NCBI GenBank assembly: GCA_024278755.1
Contig: JAJRSO010000059.1
Span: 1-64,000 of the forward strand
Origin: Calditrichota bacterium
GTDB taxonomy: Bacteria > Calditrichota > Calditrichia > Calditrichales > Calditrichaceae
Direction: 5' to 3'
DNA: 64,000 nt
The stretch's first letter is position 1, and the number at the start of each line of letters is the position of its first letter. Positions 27,061 to 36,527 of the stretch are shown here, piece after piece. Both the position numbers and the translations under genes were made by a program. A model generated the notes under the pieces. The model worked only from the letters and a program-made list of their open reading frames with translations. It was not told where the DNA came from and did not search any database.

Positions 27061-29328
27061 ATGGTACATGATTTAGATATGATTAAAAAAGTATATGCCA
27101 GCTTTCCGGAACGGGTAGCGGCCGCAAAAAAACTGGTTGGAAAACCTCTAACCTTAGCTGAAAAAATATTATATACACATTTGTTTGATGAGATGCCTGT
27201 TACTCCCTTTGAACGGGGTAAGTCTTATGTGGATTTCGCTCCCGATCGCGTGGCCATGCAGGACGCCACCGCGCAAATGGCCCTGCTGCAGTTTATGCAG
27301 GCCGGAAGAAAAACAGCCGCGGTACCCTCTACCGTGCATGCCGACCATTTAATTCAGGCCAAAGTATCTGCCGAAACCGATTTATCCACGGCAAAACACA
27401 CCAACGAAGAAGTGTATGATTTCCTCGCCTCCGTATCCAATAAATACGGTATCGGTTTCTGGAAACCGGGCGCCGGTATAATTCATCAGGTGGTGCTGGA
27501 AAATTACGCTTTCCCCGGCGGAATGATGATCGGCACCGATTCGCACACGGTAAATGCGGGCGGTTTGGGCATGGTTGCCGTGGGCGTCGGCGGCGCCGAT
27601 GCGGTGGATGTGATGGCCGGAATGCCCTGGGAACTGAAGTTTCCCAAACTGATTGGTATCAAACTAACCGGAAAGCTTAGCGGCTGGGTTGCGCCTAAAG
27701 ATATTATTTTAAAAGTGGCCGGCTTGCTCACCGTAAAAGGGGGAACGGGCGCAATTGTGGAATATTTTGGTCCGGGTGCGGAAAGTTTATCCTGTACGGG
27801 AAAAGGAACCATCTGTAATATGGGCGCGGAAATCGGCGCCACCACGTCTACCTTTGGTTATGGCGAAAAAATGGCCGCTTATTTGCGGGCCACCGGCCGG
27901 GCGGAAGTGGCGGAGCTGGCAGACGGCATCGCCGGACATTTAACCGGAGACCCCGAGGTTTACGCCAATCCAAAACAGTACTTTGATCAGGTAATAGAAA
28001 TCAATTTAGATGAGCTGGAACCGCATTTAAACGGACCGTTTACACCGGATTTGGCCACACCGGTTTCCAAGATGAAAGAAGCGGCCGCAGAGCACGGCTG
28101 GCCAACCAAAGTGGAGGTAGGCTTAATCGGTTCGTGTACCAATTCTTCCTACGAAGATATTTCGCGGGCCGCTTCACTGGCGGAACAAGCGGCGAAGAAA
28201 AATTTAAAGACTAAGGCGAAGTTCACCATTACGCCCGGCTCCGAGCAGGTGCGCTACACCATCGAACGCGACGGATTTATCGATACCTTTTCAAAAATTA
28301 ATGCCACCGTTTTTGCCAATGCCTGCGGGCCCTGTATCGGGCAGTGGGACCGGGAAGGCGCGGACAAGCAGGAAAAAAATACCATCGTGCATTCCTTTAA
28401 TCGCAATTTTTCCAAACGGGCCGACGGGAATCCTAATACCCACGCCTTTGTCGCTTCGCCGGAAATGGTAACCGCTTTGGCCATTGCCGGAGATTTAACC
28501 TTTAATCCGATGAAAGACGCCTTAACCAACGAAGACGGTAAAGAAGTGATGTTGGATGAACCGAGCGGATGGGAATTGCCACCGAAGGGATTTGAAGTAA
28601 AAGACGCCGGTTTCCAGGCCCCGGCCGAGGACGGTAGCGGAGTGGAAGTTGTGGTAAATCCGAATTCCAAACGTCTGCAACTGCTTACGCCTTTTGCGCC
28701 CTGGGACGGGAAAAATATTACCGGAATGAAACTGCTTATTAAAGCTAAAGGCAAATGCACCACCGACCATATTTCCATGGCCGGCCCCTGGCTGCGTTTC
28801 CGCGGACATCTCGATAATATTTCTAACAATATGTTGATTGGGGCGGTAAATGCCTTTAATGAAAAAACCGATTCGGTTAAAAATCAGTTAACCGGTGAAT
28901 ATGGACCGGTTCCGGCTACAGCGCGGGCCTATAAAGCCGCCGATATTCCAACCATCGTGGTGGGCGATGAAAACTACGGCGAAGGCTCCTCTCGCGAACA
29001 TGCGGCCATGGAACCGCGTCATCTCGGCGTACGGGTTGTGCTTGTAAAATCTTTTGCCCGCATCCACGAAACCAACCTGAAAAAGCAGGGCATGCTGGGA
29101 CTCACCTTAGCCAACCCGGCCGATTATGACAAGGTTCAGGAAGACGATACAATTGATTTTCTGGATTTAACCGAATTTGCACCGGGACGGCAACTGACTC
29201 TGCTCTTTACCCATGCCGACGGCAGCAAAGATGAAATTAAAGCAAATCATACCTACAATGAAAATCAGATAGACTGGTTCAAGGCAGGTTCGGCGCTTAA
29301 TGTTATTCGCGCTCAGAGTAATGCATAA
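27061..29328 (+). CDS. acn: Aconitate hydratase, mitochondrial-type
   Basis: 755 residues. It interconverts citrate and isocitrate in the TCA cycle with a [4Fe-4S] cluster. Cluster Cys residues are in [12 protein letters not shown] and [24 protein letters not shown] and the C-terminal swivel motifs [18 protein letters not shown] and [11 protein letters not shown] are intact. The length and the two-part layout match the mitochondrial/bacterial AcnA-like short branch rather than AcnB. Its leader has a taggagat ribosome site. Together with sdhCAB at the far end of the window it indicates an oxidative TCA cycle. Confidence 0.96.
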   Translation: MVHDLDMIKKVYASFPERVAAAKKLVGKPLTLAEKILYTHLFDEMPVTPFERGKSYVDFAPDRVAMQDATAQMALLQFMQAGRKTAAVPSTVHADHLIQAKVSAETDLSTAKHTNEEVYDFLASVSNKYGIGFWKPGAGIIHQVVLENYAFPGGMMIGTDSHTVNAGGLGMVAVGVGGADAVDVMAGMPWELKFPKLIGIKLTGKLSGWVAPKDIILKVAGLLTVKGGTGAIVEYFGPGAESLSCTGKGTICNMGAEIGATTSTFGYGEKMAAYLRATGRAEVAELADGIAGHLTGDPEVYANPKQYFDQVIEINLDELEPHLNGPFTPDLATPVSKMKEAAAEHGWPTKVEVGLIGSCTNSSYEDISRAASLAEQAAKKNLKTKAKFTITPGSEQVRYTIERDGFIDTFSKINATVFANACGPCIGQWDREGADKQEKNTIVHSFNRNFSKRADGNPNTHAFVASPEMVTALAIAGDLTFNPMKDALTNEDGKEVMLDEPSGWELPPKGFEVKDAGFQAPAEDGSGVEVVVNPNSKRLQLLTPFAPWDGKNITGMKLLIKAKGKCTTDHISMAGPWLRFRGHLDNISNNMLIGAVNAFNEKTDSVKNQLTGEYGPVPATARAYKAADIPTIVVGDENYGEGSSREHAAMEPRHLGVRVVLVKSFARIHETNLKKQGMLGLTLANPADYDKVQEDDTIDFLDLTEFAPGRQLTLLFTHADGSKDEIKANHTYNENQIDWFKAGSALNVIRAQSNA

Positions 29329-29392
29329 ACGGTAATGCGGGATTCTTTAACGGAATCTTTTGATCCGTTCTGTTGTTTTCTTGTTAAAACAT

Positions 29393-29423
29393 GCCCGCAG
29401 GTCATTGTATCTGCGGGCTTTTT
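29393..29423 (+). terminator. Intrinsic terminator after aconitase
   Basis: GCCCGCAG (29393-29400) and CTGCGGGC (29411-29418) are perfect complements around a 10-base loop, followed by five T residues. Confidence 0.9.
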
Positions 29424-29482
29424 ACTCTGATGGTAACCGAAAAAACCGGTTTTTCGAACCATACATCTAATTCGGGGAGAGA

Positions 29483-29833
29483 ATGAATAATAAACCAATT
29501 GTATTTTTTGTAAGTCTCATGGCCTTAACCCTGGCTCTGGTCGTTGTGTTTCAGCTTAAAACGGATCCATTCCGAAACATACAGCCACAAGTGCAACAAC
29601 AGACCGATCCGCATCAGGCCGATACTGCTATTGCTTTGTTTTCTAAAAACTGTGCCCGTTGCCATGGCAGCTTTGGCGAGGGCAAAGGAAAAAATCCATC
29701 ACTACGCGGCGTGAAAATGACCCACGAGGAGATTGCCCAACGCATACGAACGGGTAAAGGCAAAATGCCGGCGTTTGATAAACTAAGCGACGAACAGATT
29801 CATCTGCTGGTTACTCTGGTAGAAAAAATGTAG
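29483..29833 (+). CDS. Membrane-anchored class I cytochrome c
   Basis: 116 residues. One N-terminal membrane helix (about 6-25) anchors a periplasmic domain with one heme: Cys57, Cys60 and His61 in CARCHG, and an axial Met in GKGKMPAF. The form (GEGKGKNPSLRG, then HEEIAQRIRTGKGKMP) is that of small electron-shuttle cytochromes c related to cbb3 CcoP/c6. It could feed a terminal oxidase not found in the window. Followed 17 bases on by the DUF309 gene. Confidence 0.9.
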   Translation: MNNKPIVFFVSLMALTLALVVVFQLKTDPFRNIQPQVQQQTDPHQADTAIALFSKNCARCHGSFGEGKGKNPSLRGVKMTHEEIAQRIRTGKGKMPAFDKLSDEQIHLLVTLVEKM

Positions 29834-29850
29834 AGGCGGCTTTAGCCGGG

Positions 29851-30225
29851 ATGCGGAAAAAATTTGAAATAGCGATCGGGCAATTTAACGGTCGGTTTTT
29901 TTTTGAATGTCACGATACGCTGGAAGATCTCTGGATGGACGCGCCGACGGCAGAAAAGCCTTTTTTTCAGGGCCTTCTGCATATTGCCGTAGGATTTTAT
30001 CATTTTGAAGATGCAAATTTTAAAGGCGCTCGAAGTCAGTTGACTAAAGCAAAAACAAGGCTTGCGCCATTTTTACCGGAATACCGCGGCGTTCGATTAG
30101 AGAATTTGTTAGAAAAGATAGAATCGTTTAACCGTCTGGCCAGGCAAAAAATAGCAGGGGGTACGGATCGTTTAAAAACGCCGGCTTTCCCGTTAATTCG
30201 CTGGGATAAAGAAAAGTTTTATTAA
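29851..30225 (+). CDS. DUF309 domain protein
   Basis: 124 residues, all helical. The family pattern is clear: FNGRFFFECHDTLEDLWMDAP, then QGLLHIAVGFYHFEDANFKGA, giving the conserved E-x-H-D/E-x-x-E-x-x-W and QG-H motifs of DUF309. These resemble a TPR-like helical bundle with a possible metal site; no function is established. The start at ATG 29851 is chosen because the motif begins shortly after. Confidence 0.85.
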   Translation: MRKKFEIAIGQFNGRFFFECHDTLEDLWMDAPTAEKPFFQGLLHIAVGFYHFEDANFKGARSQLTKAKTRLAPFLPEYRGVRLENLLEKIESFNRLARQKIAGGTDRLKTPAFPLIRWDKEKFY

Positions 30226-30280
30226 AAGTAAGGATCAGAGCTTTATTCAGCAATCAATCGTTTAGTTTCAGTATTATCAA

Positions 30281-30356
30281 GAGATTGCTTCGTTACTTAG
30301 TTCGCTTTTCGCAAGGAAGTCTTTACTCGTCTTTGCGAGCGTTCGCGAAGCAATTC
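30281..30356. repeat. REP-like palindromic intergenic repeat
   Basis: GAGATTGCTTCG at 30281-30292 and CGAAGCAATTC at 30346-30356 are inverted copies; between them TTCGCTTTTCGCAA and TTTGCGAGCGTTCGCGAA give further pairing. The unit resembles the widespread cattgcgagc...cgaagcaatc type of interspersed palindromes. It lies in a 260-base gap between the DUF309 and MBL genes. Confidence 0.6.
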
Positions 30357-30394
30357 AAACAAAATTGCGGAGAAAAGAAAATAAGCATAAAAAA

Positions 30395-30440
30395 TATTTT
30401 ATTCACTGTGTTTCTCTGCGGCTTTTAGTGGTTTGATTGT
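30395..30440. other. Degenerate sequence resembling a GxxExxY-gene flank
   Basis: The stretch cactgtgtttctctgcggct followed by tttagtggtttgat resembles the noncoding sequence that commonly surrounds GxxExxY genes, similar to 1280-1332. No coding remnant was found. Confidence 0.3.
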
Positions 30441-30485
30441 TTTTATATCGACTTTAATGAGGGGATTTCTTAAAGAAAGGTAACT

Positions 30486-31328
30486 ATGAAAATCGGGTCT
30501 TACGAAATATTTACAGTAGAAACGGGTTACGCCTGGTTAGACGGCGGCGCCATGTTCGGCGTTATTCCAAAAGCGCTTTGGAATAAAACCAATCCGGCGG
30601 ATGAACTAAACCGTATTCAGCTGGCGCTACGCACGATGGTCATTAAAAGTGAAGATAAAATCATTTTAGTGGATACGGGCGTGGGTACCAAGATGAATGA
30701 AAAGCTTACGAAAATTTACAATGTGGATCATACTAAATACGAGCTGGTTAAAGGTCTGGCCGAAAAAGGGATTCAGCCGCAGGAGATAACCGACGTCATC
30801 GTGACCCATCTGCATTTTGACCATGTGGGCGGCGCTACCTATTTAGACAACGGCCGGTTAGAACTGACATTCCCCAATGCCACCTACCATATGCAGGGCG
30901 AACAGTGGTACTGGGCCAACAATCCTTCCATGAAAGACCGCGCCAGCTATATGCCGGAAAATTTTAAACCCATCGAAGAAGCGGGAAAGCTAAATAAACT
31001 GAGCGGTCCCGGCGAACTTTTTCCCGGAATCGAAATGCTGGTCATGTACGGCCACACATCGGGAATGCAATTGCCGAAAATTTCGGATGGGAAAACCACC
31101 CTGCTCTACTGCGCGGATTTAATACCCACGGCCTCGCATATTCCGCTGCCGTATATTATGGGTTATGATAATAGTCCGCTGATCACGCTGGAAGAAAAAA
31201 AGCGTCTTTTGCCGCAGGCAGTAAAAGAGAACTGGATTTTAGCGTTCGAGCACGATCCTTTCCGGGTAGCCGGTACCGTAGAAGAAACGGAGAAGGGCTT
31301 TAAAATGAAGGAAGAAGTAGCTCTGTGA
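30486..31328 (+). CDS. MBL-fold hydrolase, AHL lactonase-like branch
   Basis: 280 residues with the metal motif VTHLHFDHVGGATYL and further ligands in MYGHTSGMQ, YCADLIPTASH and FEHDPF. The long N-terminal part (LVDTGVGTKMNEK) and spacing match the lactonase-like (AttM/AiiA-related) branch of soluble hydrolases. A quorum-quenching role cannot be claimed from sequence. Its stop overlaps the GTG start of the Rieske gene, so the two are coupled. Confidence 0.88.
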   Translation: MKIGSYEIFTVETGYAWLDGGAMFGVIPKALWNKTNPADELNRIQLALRTMVIKSEDKIILVDTGVGTKMNEKLTKIYNVDHTKYELVKGLAEKGIQPQEITDVIVTHLHFDHVGGATYLDNGRLELTFPNATYHMQGEQWYWANNPSMKDRASYMPENFKPIEEAGKLNKLSGPGELFPGIEMLVMYGHTSGMQLPKISDGKTTLLYCADLIPTASHIPLPYIMGYDNSPLITLEEKKRLLPQAVKENWILAFEHDPFRVAGTVEETEKGFKMKEEVAL

Positions 31329-31639
31329 ACAATGGATTTACAGAAGCCGCTTCCAGCACAGAAGTGAAAGAAGGTCGGGGCCGGGCGGTCATGGTGAACG
31401 GACAAAAAATTGCGCTGTTCCGCCACGAAGGAAATGTGTTTGCCCTGCGTGATTCCTGTCCGCATCAGGGCGCGCCCTTAAGCGACGGCTATGTGGAAAA
31501 CGGCTGCGCGGTGTGCGTGTATCACGAGTGGAGATTTCATTTAAAAGACGGGGCTTTTGATCATAACGAGCTGATTAAACTGCCGGTTTATCCGATAAAA
31601 GAGGAAAACGGAAAAATTTTTGTCGGTACAAATGAATAA
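31325..31639 (+). CDS. Small Rieske [2Fe-2S] protein
   Basis: 104 residues starting at GTG 31325 and overlapping the preceding gene by 4 bases. The cluster ligands are in SCPHQGAPLSDG and CAVCVYHEWRF (Cys and His pairs, C-x-H and C-x-x-H). It belongs to the soluble NirD/ferredoxin-like Rieske group rather than the membrane-bound bc1 type: there is no signal anchor. It may supply electrons to, or sense redox state for, the coupled MBL protein; this is inference from coupling only. Confidence 0.9.
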   Translation: MNNGFTEAASSTEVKEGRGRAVMVNGQKIALFRHEGNVFALRDSCPHQGAPLSDGYVENGCAVCVYHEWRFHLKDGAFDHNELIKLPVYPIKEENGKIFVGTNE

Positions 31640-31831
31640 AACGGTACAAGGTCTGTTTGTCTGTGCAAAAATAGAAGTTGCCAATACTATTTGAGAAATT
31701 AGACGTACTTTTCTTTAAATCTTAAAATACAACCGGCAAAAAATGTTCGGCGCATCTCGCAGTAATTTTTTACCATAGAGACCCGCACAAATCGGCTAAA
31801 GGCTAAAACATCCCATAAAATTAACGGCTCT

Positions 31832-33415
31832 TTATTGTAACCAATCCCGCAAAATCACTTTTTGAAGAGGGCCGGGGTTCTGTTTTTGAATAAGATGTAA
31901 CCTCCCGTCCGTCCGCCGTTGCAGAAGGAGCCCGGCTGTGTTGAGAATGGAGTAATCGAGCTCCTTTGTACTACGCACAGCGTTATCGAAAAAATCTGCC
32001 AGATCAATCCCGCTAATTTCTTCGGCCATTGTTTCAAATTCCTGTTCGGAATACCCGCTTCCCGTTAAATAATAATTTTCCTGTCCGCCGGAATAGAATT
32101 TTCGGTACATTGCCCGCATCACATCATCCAGCGATTTGCGATTATTCGTTTCCGTGCGGATTTTTAAATCCAGAAGCAGGCCGACGATGAGACCTTTGTA
32201 ATAATACGAATAGGTGGTTTTATTAATATTTGTTAGTTCGTATTGCGGAATATTTCCCTTAAACAGCCAGCTGATAAGGCTTACTTCTTCCAGTGTGCGC
32301 AGGTTTTTCCCGGGGGCGTTTTCGTAACGGTTGATGCGCCCGGAAAATTCGGATAAAAGTTTTTTAGGTGTGTAAATACCGCCGCGTACCAAAGAAAGAT
32401 AGGCGTAGTAGGAGGTTAGTCCCTCAACAAGCCACAACGATTTTGTATATGCTTCTTTACTGTAATCGAAGGGGCCCAATCCCTCCGGACGCAGGCGTTT
32501 TACATTCCATAAATGAAAATATTCATGCGCGCTCAGCCAAATTAAATTGTCATAGTCCGCATCGCTGTTGGCATCGGGTTTAATTGTGTTCGGACTCATA
32601 TGCAATAAAACCCGGCAAGAATTAAGGTGTTCCATTCCGTCCGTATGTGTCAGGCCGGGATTTAGATGAAAGAAAAAAACGTAACGCCGGTACGGCAACT
32701 TACCGTCAAATACATTTGCCAGTTGCGTAATCACTTTTTTTAGGTCATTGCTAAAAGCGCTAATAAGAGGTTTTTTTATTTTCCGATGGAAAACAAGTGC
32801 GTGGTCTTTGCCCAGATGCCGAAAAGAATACAGAGTAAGTTTACCTGTTTCAATGGGGCTGTCTATCAAAAAATCATAATTTTCCGCATAATAATTTCCA
32901 TTAGTACGACGGGCCATTGCGCTTACAACTTGCCATCCGCCCGGCGCCCGGATTTTCAATTCCACGGCGTTATCTTTACCGTCGACCAGATACAGAAACA
33001 CTCCGCTGCCATTTATGGAAGCGCCGTCGGAATCTATTTTTGAGAAGGTGCCGTCCAGAGTATTCGCAAAAAGCGTGTAGCGAACTTTAACCGTATCGCT
33101 GCCCGGGCAGTAAATCTTCCAACTCTGTTTATCCGAAATATTTACAGTAAGCACTTGCCCCGATTCATCGCTGGCCTGCACACCGAATATATTTTTACTG
33201 AAATTATAAATCACATAACGGCCCGGCGCCCAGGCCGGCAGGGCAAGGATAATACTGTCTTGCCCGGCGATAGGGATATTCATTTGCACCTGGGCCAGAT
33301 GTTGCCGTGGCTCTGTAAAAGACAGGGTGTAACGAATGGTTTGCGCCTGAATTAAAGTACCGATAAAAAATATCAGCAGGAAAATTTTTCGGAACATCTC
33401 TGTACTCCGCTTCAT
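31832..33415 (-). CDS. Exported M61 family metallopeptidase without PDZ domain
   Basis: 527 residues with a signal peptide (MFRKIFLLIFFIGTLIQA; the Met of MFRK at residue 7 may be the true start). The zinc site is HEYFHLWNVKRL at residues 297-301, and the third ligand Glu is in WLVEGLTSYYAY. The N-terminal beta domain (PAWAPGRYVIYNFSKN) is typical of M61 glycyl aminopeptidases. Family members often carry a C-terminal PDZ domain; here the protein ends soon after the catalytic helical domain, so it is a short form. Likely periplasmic or surface protein digestion. Confidence 0.9.
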   Translation of the reverse strand: MKRSTEMFRKIFLLIFFIGTLIQAQTIRYTLSFTEPRQHLAQVQMNIPIAGQDSIILALPAWAPGRYVIYNFSKNIFGVQASDESGQVLTVNISDKQSWKIYCPGSDTVKVRYTLFANTLDGTFSKIDSDGASINGSGVFLYLVDGKDNAVELKIRAPGGWQVVSAMARRTNGNYYAENYDFLIDSPIETGKLTLYSFRHLGKDHALVFHRKIKKPLISAFSNDLKKVITQLANVFDGKLPYRRYVFFFHLNPGLTHTDGMEHLNSCRVLLHMSPNTIKPDANSDADYDNLIWLSAHEYFHLWNVKRLRPEGLGPFDYSKEAYTKSLWLVEGLTSYYAYLSLVRGGIYTPKKLLSEFSGRINRYENAPGKNLRTLEEVSLISWLFKGNIPQYELTNINKTTYSYYYKGLIVGLLLDLKIRTETNNRKSLDDVMRAMYRKFYSGGQENYYLTGSGYSEQEFETMAEEISGIDLADFFDNAVRSTKELDYSILNTAGLLLQRRTDGRLHLIQKQNPGPLQKVILRDWLQ

Positions 33416-33594
33416 TTTAAAATAAAATTATGAGGCCGTTTTTTCGGAAAAACAGCGGCAGATGAAAAGCCATAATTAAAACCATAAATTTTAAAGTACC
33501 AATAACAATAATAAAATAAATATAAAAAAAGCAAGAACTTAAAGATCAAACAAAAATCACCTTGTAGATGCGTGTTTAAATTTTAGAATTTGGT

Positions 33595-33628
33595 GTTACC
33601 TAAATTTCACTTTAGAAATTTAAGTAAC
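33595..33628. repeat. Intergenic hairpin
   Basis: GTTACCTAAATTTC and GAAATTTAAGTAAC are inverted copies with a single mismatch around the loop ACTTTA. There is no T tract, so a plain intrinsic terminator is unlikely. It lies in an AT-rich 240-base gap between the start of the M61 gene and the end of the methyltransferase gene. Confidence 0.5.
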
Positions 33629-33657
33629 AGTTCATTGCCGGGAAAAGGTTAAACGGA

Positions 33658-34254
33658 TTATTGGCGAACGGCCTGGCAAACCCAAACGCTACCGTAGTCC
33701 GATAGATTAATTTCTTTAATGATTTCCAGCCCGGCAGAGCGAAATTCTTCTTTGCGGTCGGCGGAAACAAAATGGTTGTAATGCGAACCCTCAATCCATT
33801 CGATTACATCCACCAGCCAGTTTCCTTTGCAGCAGTAATCAAAAATAACGACCTGCTTTTTAGCGATGCGGGCGCTGTGTTCCAATATCTGTTTTTGAAA
33901 ATCGGGATGAACGCCGTGCAGAAAATAACCCATGGTTACAATATCATAAGATTGATGGGGAATTTGTTCGGCCTTCGACAGATCAAAGAGTTCGAAACGA
34001 ATATTTGGGAATTTTCGCCTGGCGCGTTTTAGCATTTTATGGGAAAAATCATAACCCACCGTTTTGTGCCCGCGTTCGGCAAAAGCGCCGGCCAGAATGC
34101 CCGTGCCGGTGGCAAAATCCAAAACCGTTTGCCTGGGCTCCAGATTCAATTTTCGTAAAGCGCGGCGGTATTCGGGAAAGAGGCTGGCTTCGATAACGGG
34201 AAAAACAAAGGCAACGCGGTTAAAGAAGCGCCGCGCTTTTTCATTTTCATTCAT
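33658..34254 (-). CDS. Class I SAM-dependent methyltransferase
   Basis: 198 residues. Motif I is VLDFATGTGILAGAFAERG, followed by VGYDFSHKMLKRAR (acidic residue after strand 2), DIVTMGYFLHGV (strand 4) and VVIFDYCCKGNW. It resembles the UbiE/COQ5-like group of small-molecule methyltransferases, but lacks features that would fix the substrate. First gene after the YhhN and MutS-like genes of the minus-strand run (15 bases apart). Confidence 0.85.
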   Translation of the reverse strand: MNENEKARRFFNRVAFVFPVIEASLFPEYRRALRKLNLEPRQTVLDFATGTGILAGAFAERGHKTVGYDFSHKMLKRARRKFPNIRFELFDLSKAEQIPHQSYDIVTMGYFLHGVHPDFQKQILEHSARIAKKQVVIFDYCCKGNWLVDVIEWIEGSHYNHFVSADRKEEFRSAGLEIIKEINLSDYGSVWVCQAVRQ

Positions 34255-34269
34255 AGATAACAGTACTTT

Positions 34270-34911
34270 CTAAACGGAAGCGGCGATTAAAATCTGTGCC
34301 GCCCAGTAAGCGGTCATTTTTAGTTCCTGTGAAAAAAGGAATTTTTTTGTGAATCGGGTATAGGCTAAGATGGAATCGGAAATGACAAACAATACGGCTC
34401 CGAAAAAAGCCAGCGCCGCACTTCGGCTCAATGAAAAGTCAAACCGCCCGGCGGCCTGCCAGAGGAATACGGATAACACAGCGGCGTAGATGATGACCGG
34501 AATCTTTTTTGAACCGGCGCCCGGCAGGATGGCTTTTAACAAGAAGGCGGTATATAAAAAAACCGGGATAAAGTAAATTAAATTCAGATGCCAGCCGAAG
34601 ACACCACTGAACGCTGAGATGTAAAAAAGATGAGCGATTAGAAAACCGATGAGTCCGCTGATAAAGCGATCCGAAGGCAACATTAAAAAAATATCGCCCA
34701 TCAGCGAAAAAAACAGACCGGTCAGAATCAGATTTTTATAAAGGGCAGAGACTCCCGGGGGCTGAATAATGCAGAATACAATGATTAAAACGGTAGTCAG
34801 CGGCTTAAATAGCAGATACAGGTTTGTCTTTTTTTGTCTGTCCGTTTTCATAAAAGAGAGAGCGGATATAAAAATGGCAAAGAGCAGAAAATAGCTTGTC
34901 ATAAAAATCAA
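34270..34911 (-). CDS. YhhN/TMEM86 family membrane protein (lysoplasmalogenase-like)
   Basis: 213 residues with about eight membrane helices. Family motifs are FSLMGDIFLMLPSDRFISGL, with Gly-Asp in a membrane segment, and FVISDSILAYTRF near the end. Animal TMEM86 members hydrolyse the vinyl-ether bond of lysoplasmalogens; in bacteria the substrate is less certain. The start overlaps the end of the MutS-like gene by 4 bases. Its lipid link fits the lipid-handling operon at 40168-42510, although that lies on the other strand. Confidence 0.87.
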   Translation of the reverse strand: MIFMTSYFLLFAIFISALSFMKTDRQKKTNLYLLFKPLTTVLIIVFCIIQPPGVSALYKNLILTGLFFSLMGDIFLMLPSDRFISGLIGFLIAHLFYISAFSGVFGWHLNLIYFIPVFLYTAFLLKAILPGAGSKKIPVIIYAAVLSVFLWQAAGRFDFSLSRSAALAFFGAVLFVISDSILAYTRFTKKFLFSQELKMTAYWAAQILIAASV

Positions 34912-36509
34912 TCTTTCGCTTTTGAGATTTGCCGATTGGCATAGTGTTCGGTTAGCCGGTTTGCCTCTTCCACAATGCTTTTGGGATATCCTTTTAATTC
35001 GAGCAGTTTAATGGCGTTACGGCTGCTGCTGGCTCCGGGTTTTAAACGGTAATCGAAAAAATGGCGGCCATTCTCAACCTGTTCGCTGAAATGGTACATT
35101 TCGAACCGTTCGTCTAATAAATCTTTTAATTCAATATCGTGTGTTGTGACAAGGGAATAGTTGTTTTTTGCCAAATGCCGTAACACAGCCGCCGAAGCGG
35201 CGATGCGTTCCATCGTGTTGGTGCCGCGGTAAATCTCGTCGATGATAAACAGGTACCGATTCGCCTTTTCATTCAGACGGATAAATTCCAACAGCGCTTC
35301 AATCTCCTGATAATAATAGCTTTTATGCTGATTGATATCGTCCGAGCGTTTGATGGAAGTAAGTACTTTTAGTGCAGGGATACGGGCTTCGTTTGCCAGG
35401 CAGATATGCAGGGTTTGGGCAAACAGCATATTTAAAGCGATGGTTTTAACGAAGGTGGTTTTCCCGGCCATATTGGACCCGGTAATCAGAACGGATTTTT
35501 TTTTCAGCGAAATGGAATTGCTTACTGCATTTTCCAAAAGAGGATGGTACACCTTTACGAATTCGACCCCTCCGGAAGTATCAAACTTCGGGATACAATA
35601 ATTGGGAACGGTGGTTAGATACGAGGCAACGCCAATCATAGCGTCCAATGATGTAACCGTTTCGAATAGGGCGGTTAACGCGCGTTGATTTTTACGGATA
35701 TGGGAAATGGATTTCAAATAGGAAACCAGGTCGAACAGGCTGAATTGGTTAAGGTATTCCACAAATAGAAGGGTAATATCCGGTAGTTGTGTTTTGTCTA
35801 TGGTTAACCAGCCGATTTTTTTTAGCAGCGTTTTTACAAACCGTTTTTGTTGTTTTAAAGCTTCTAATTGCGGGAGATGATGTGCAGTTTTGAGGGACGT
35901 CAGTTCTGCGGCCGTTTTTAATAAAAGGGCAAGACTGGAAATATCCGTAAAGTATTTTGAAAAACGCTGTCCGTATCGCTGGTTAATAATAATATTTGTA
36001 ATCAGCAGTCCAATGGCAGGCCAAAGCATAAACGGAAAAAAATAAATCATAGCGGGAAACAGAAACGAACCAAAAGAGAGCAGGTAAAACACAAAAGCCG
36101 CCTTTGGTTTTTCCTGTAACTCTTTTATAATGAGGTTAGGCAGGTAAACAATATTTTTTTGATCCAGCGGAGCAAGCAATAATTGAATATGTTCTTTAAG
36201 GGCGGTATCCTTGAAAAAGACGGAATAGGCTTCCGTTCTCTGTTTTAAAGTTTCCGGGCTGGCATAGCGATGTAAAAGATGGTAAAGATATTGACTGCCG
36301 GCCGGGGTTGTTGTGTGGTCGATACGGGAAAAAAGAGTGTTTAGGTTTAAATCTTCCCAAGTTGTACCGCTCACATAATCGTTCGGTTTTTCGGCGGATA
36401 TAAGATTATGATAAAGAGCAATTTTATCCATATCTGTTTTATGCTCTGCCGGTTTCCCCCAGCGCCGGCGAATATTCCGCAGCAGCTTTTTCTCTTTATG
36501 TTTAAACAT
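34908..36509 (-). CDS. MutS-like ATPase with two membrane helices (no mismatch-binding domain)
   Basis: 533 residues. The C-terminal half holds the MutS ATPase: Walker A TGSNMAGKTTF, Walker B FIIDEIYRGTN, and TTHDIEL. The N-terminal half has a YLYHLLHRY-type domain-III-like start (DHTTTPAGSQYLYHLLHRY) interrupted by two hydrophobic helices (about 146-185). It lacks the mismatch-binding domain I and the Smr domain of MutS2. Such membrane MutS relatives are widespread in Bacteroidetes-type genomes with no known role. Gene order with YhhN suggests cotranscription. Confidence 0.85.
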   Translation of the reverse strand: MFKHKEKKLLRNIRRRWGKPAEHKTDMDKIALYHNLISAEKPNDYVSGTTWEDLNLNTLFSRIDHTTTPAGSQYLYHLLHRYASPETLKQRTEAYSVFFKDTALKEHIQLLLAPLDQKNIVYLPNLIIKELQEKPKAAFVFYLLSFGSFLFPAMIYFFPFMLWPAIGLLITNIIINQRYGQRFSKYFTDISSLALLLKTAAELTSLKTAHHLPQLEALKQQKRFVKTLLKKIGWLTIDKTQLPDITLLFVEYLNQFSLFDLVSYLKSISHIRKNQRALTALFETVTSLDAMIGVASYLTTVPNYCIPKFDTSGGVEFVKVYHPLLENAVSNSISLKKKSVLITGSNMAGKTTFVKTIALNMLFAQTLHICLANEARIPALKVLTSIKRSDDINQHKSYYYQEIEALLEFIRLNEKANRYLFIIDEIYRGTNTMERIAASAAVLRHLAKNNYSLVTTHDIELKDLLDERFEMYHFSEQVENGRHFFDYRLKPGASSSRNAIKLLELKGYPKSIVEEANRLTEHYANRQISKAKD

Positions 36510-36527
36510 AATCCCGTTCGTACGGCG

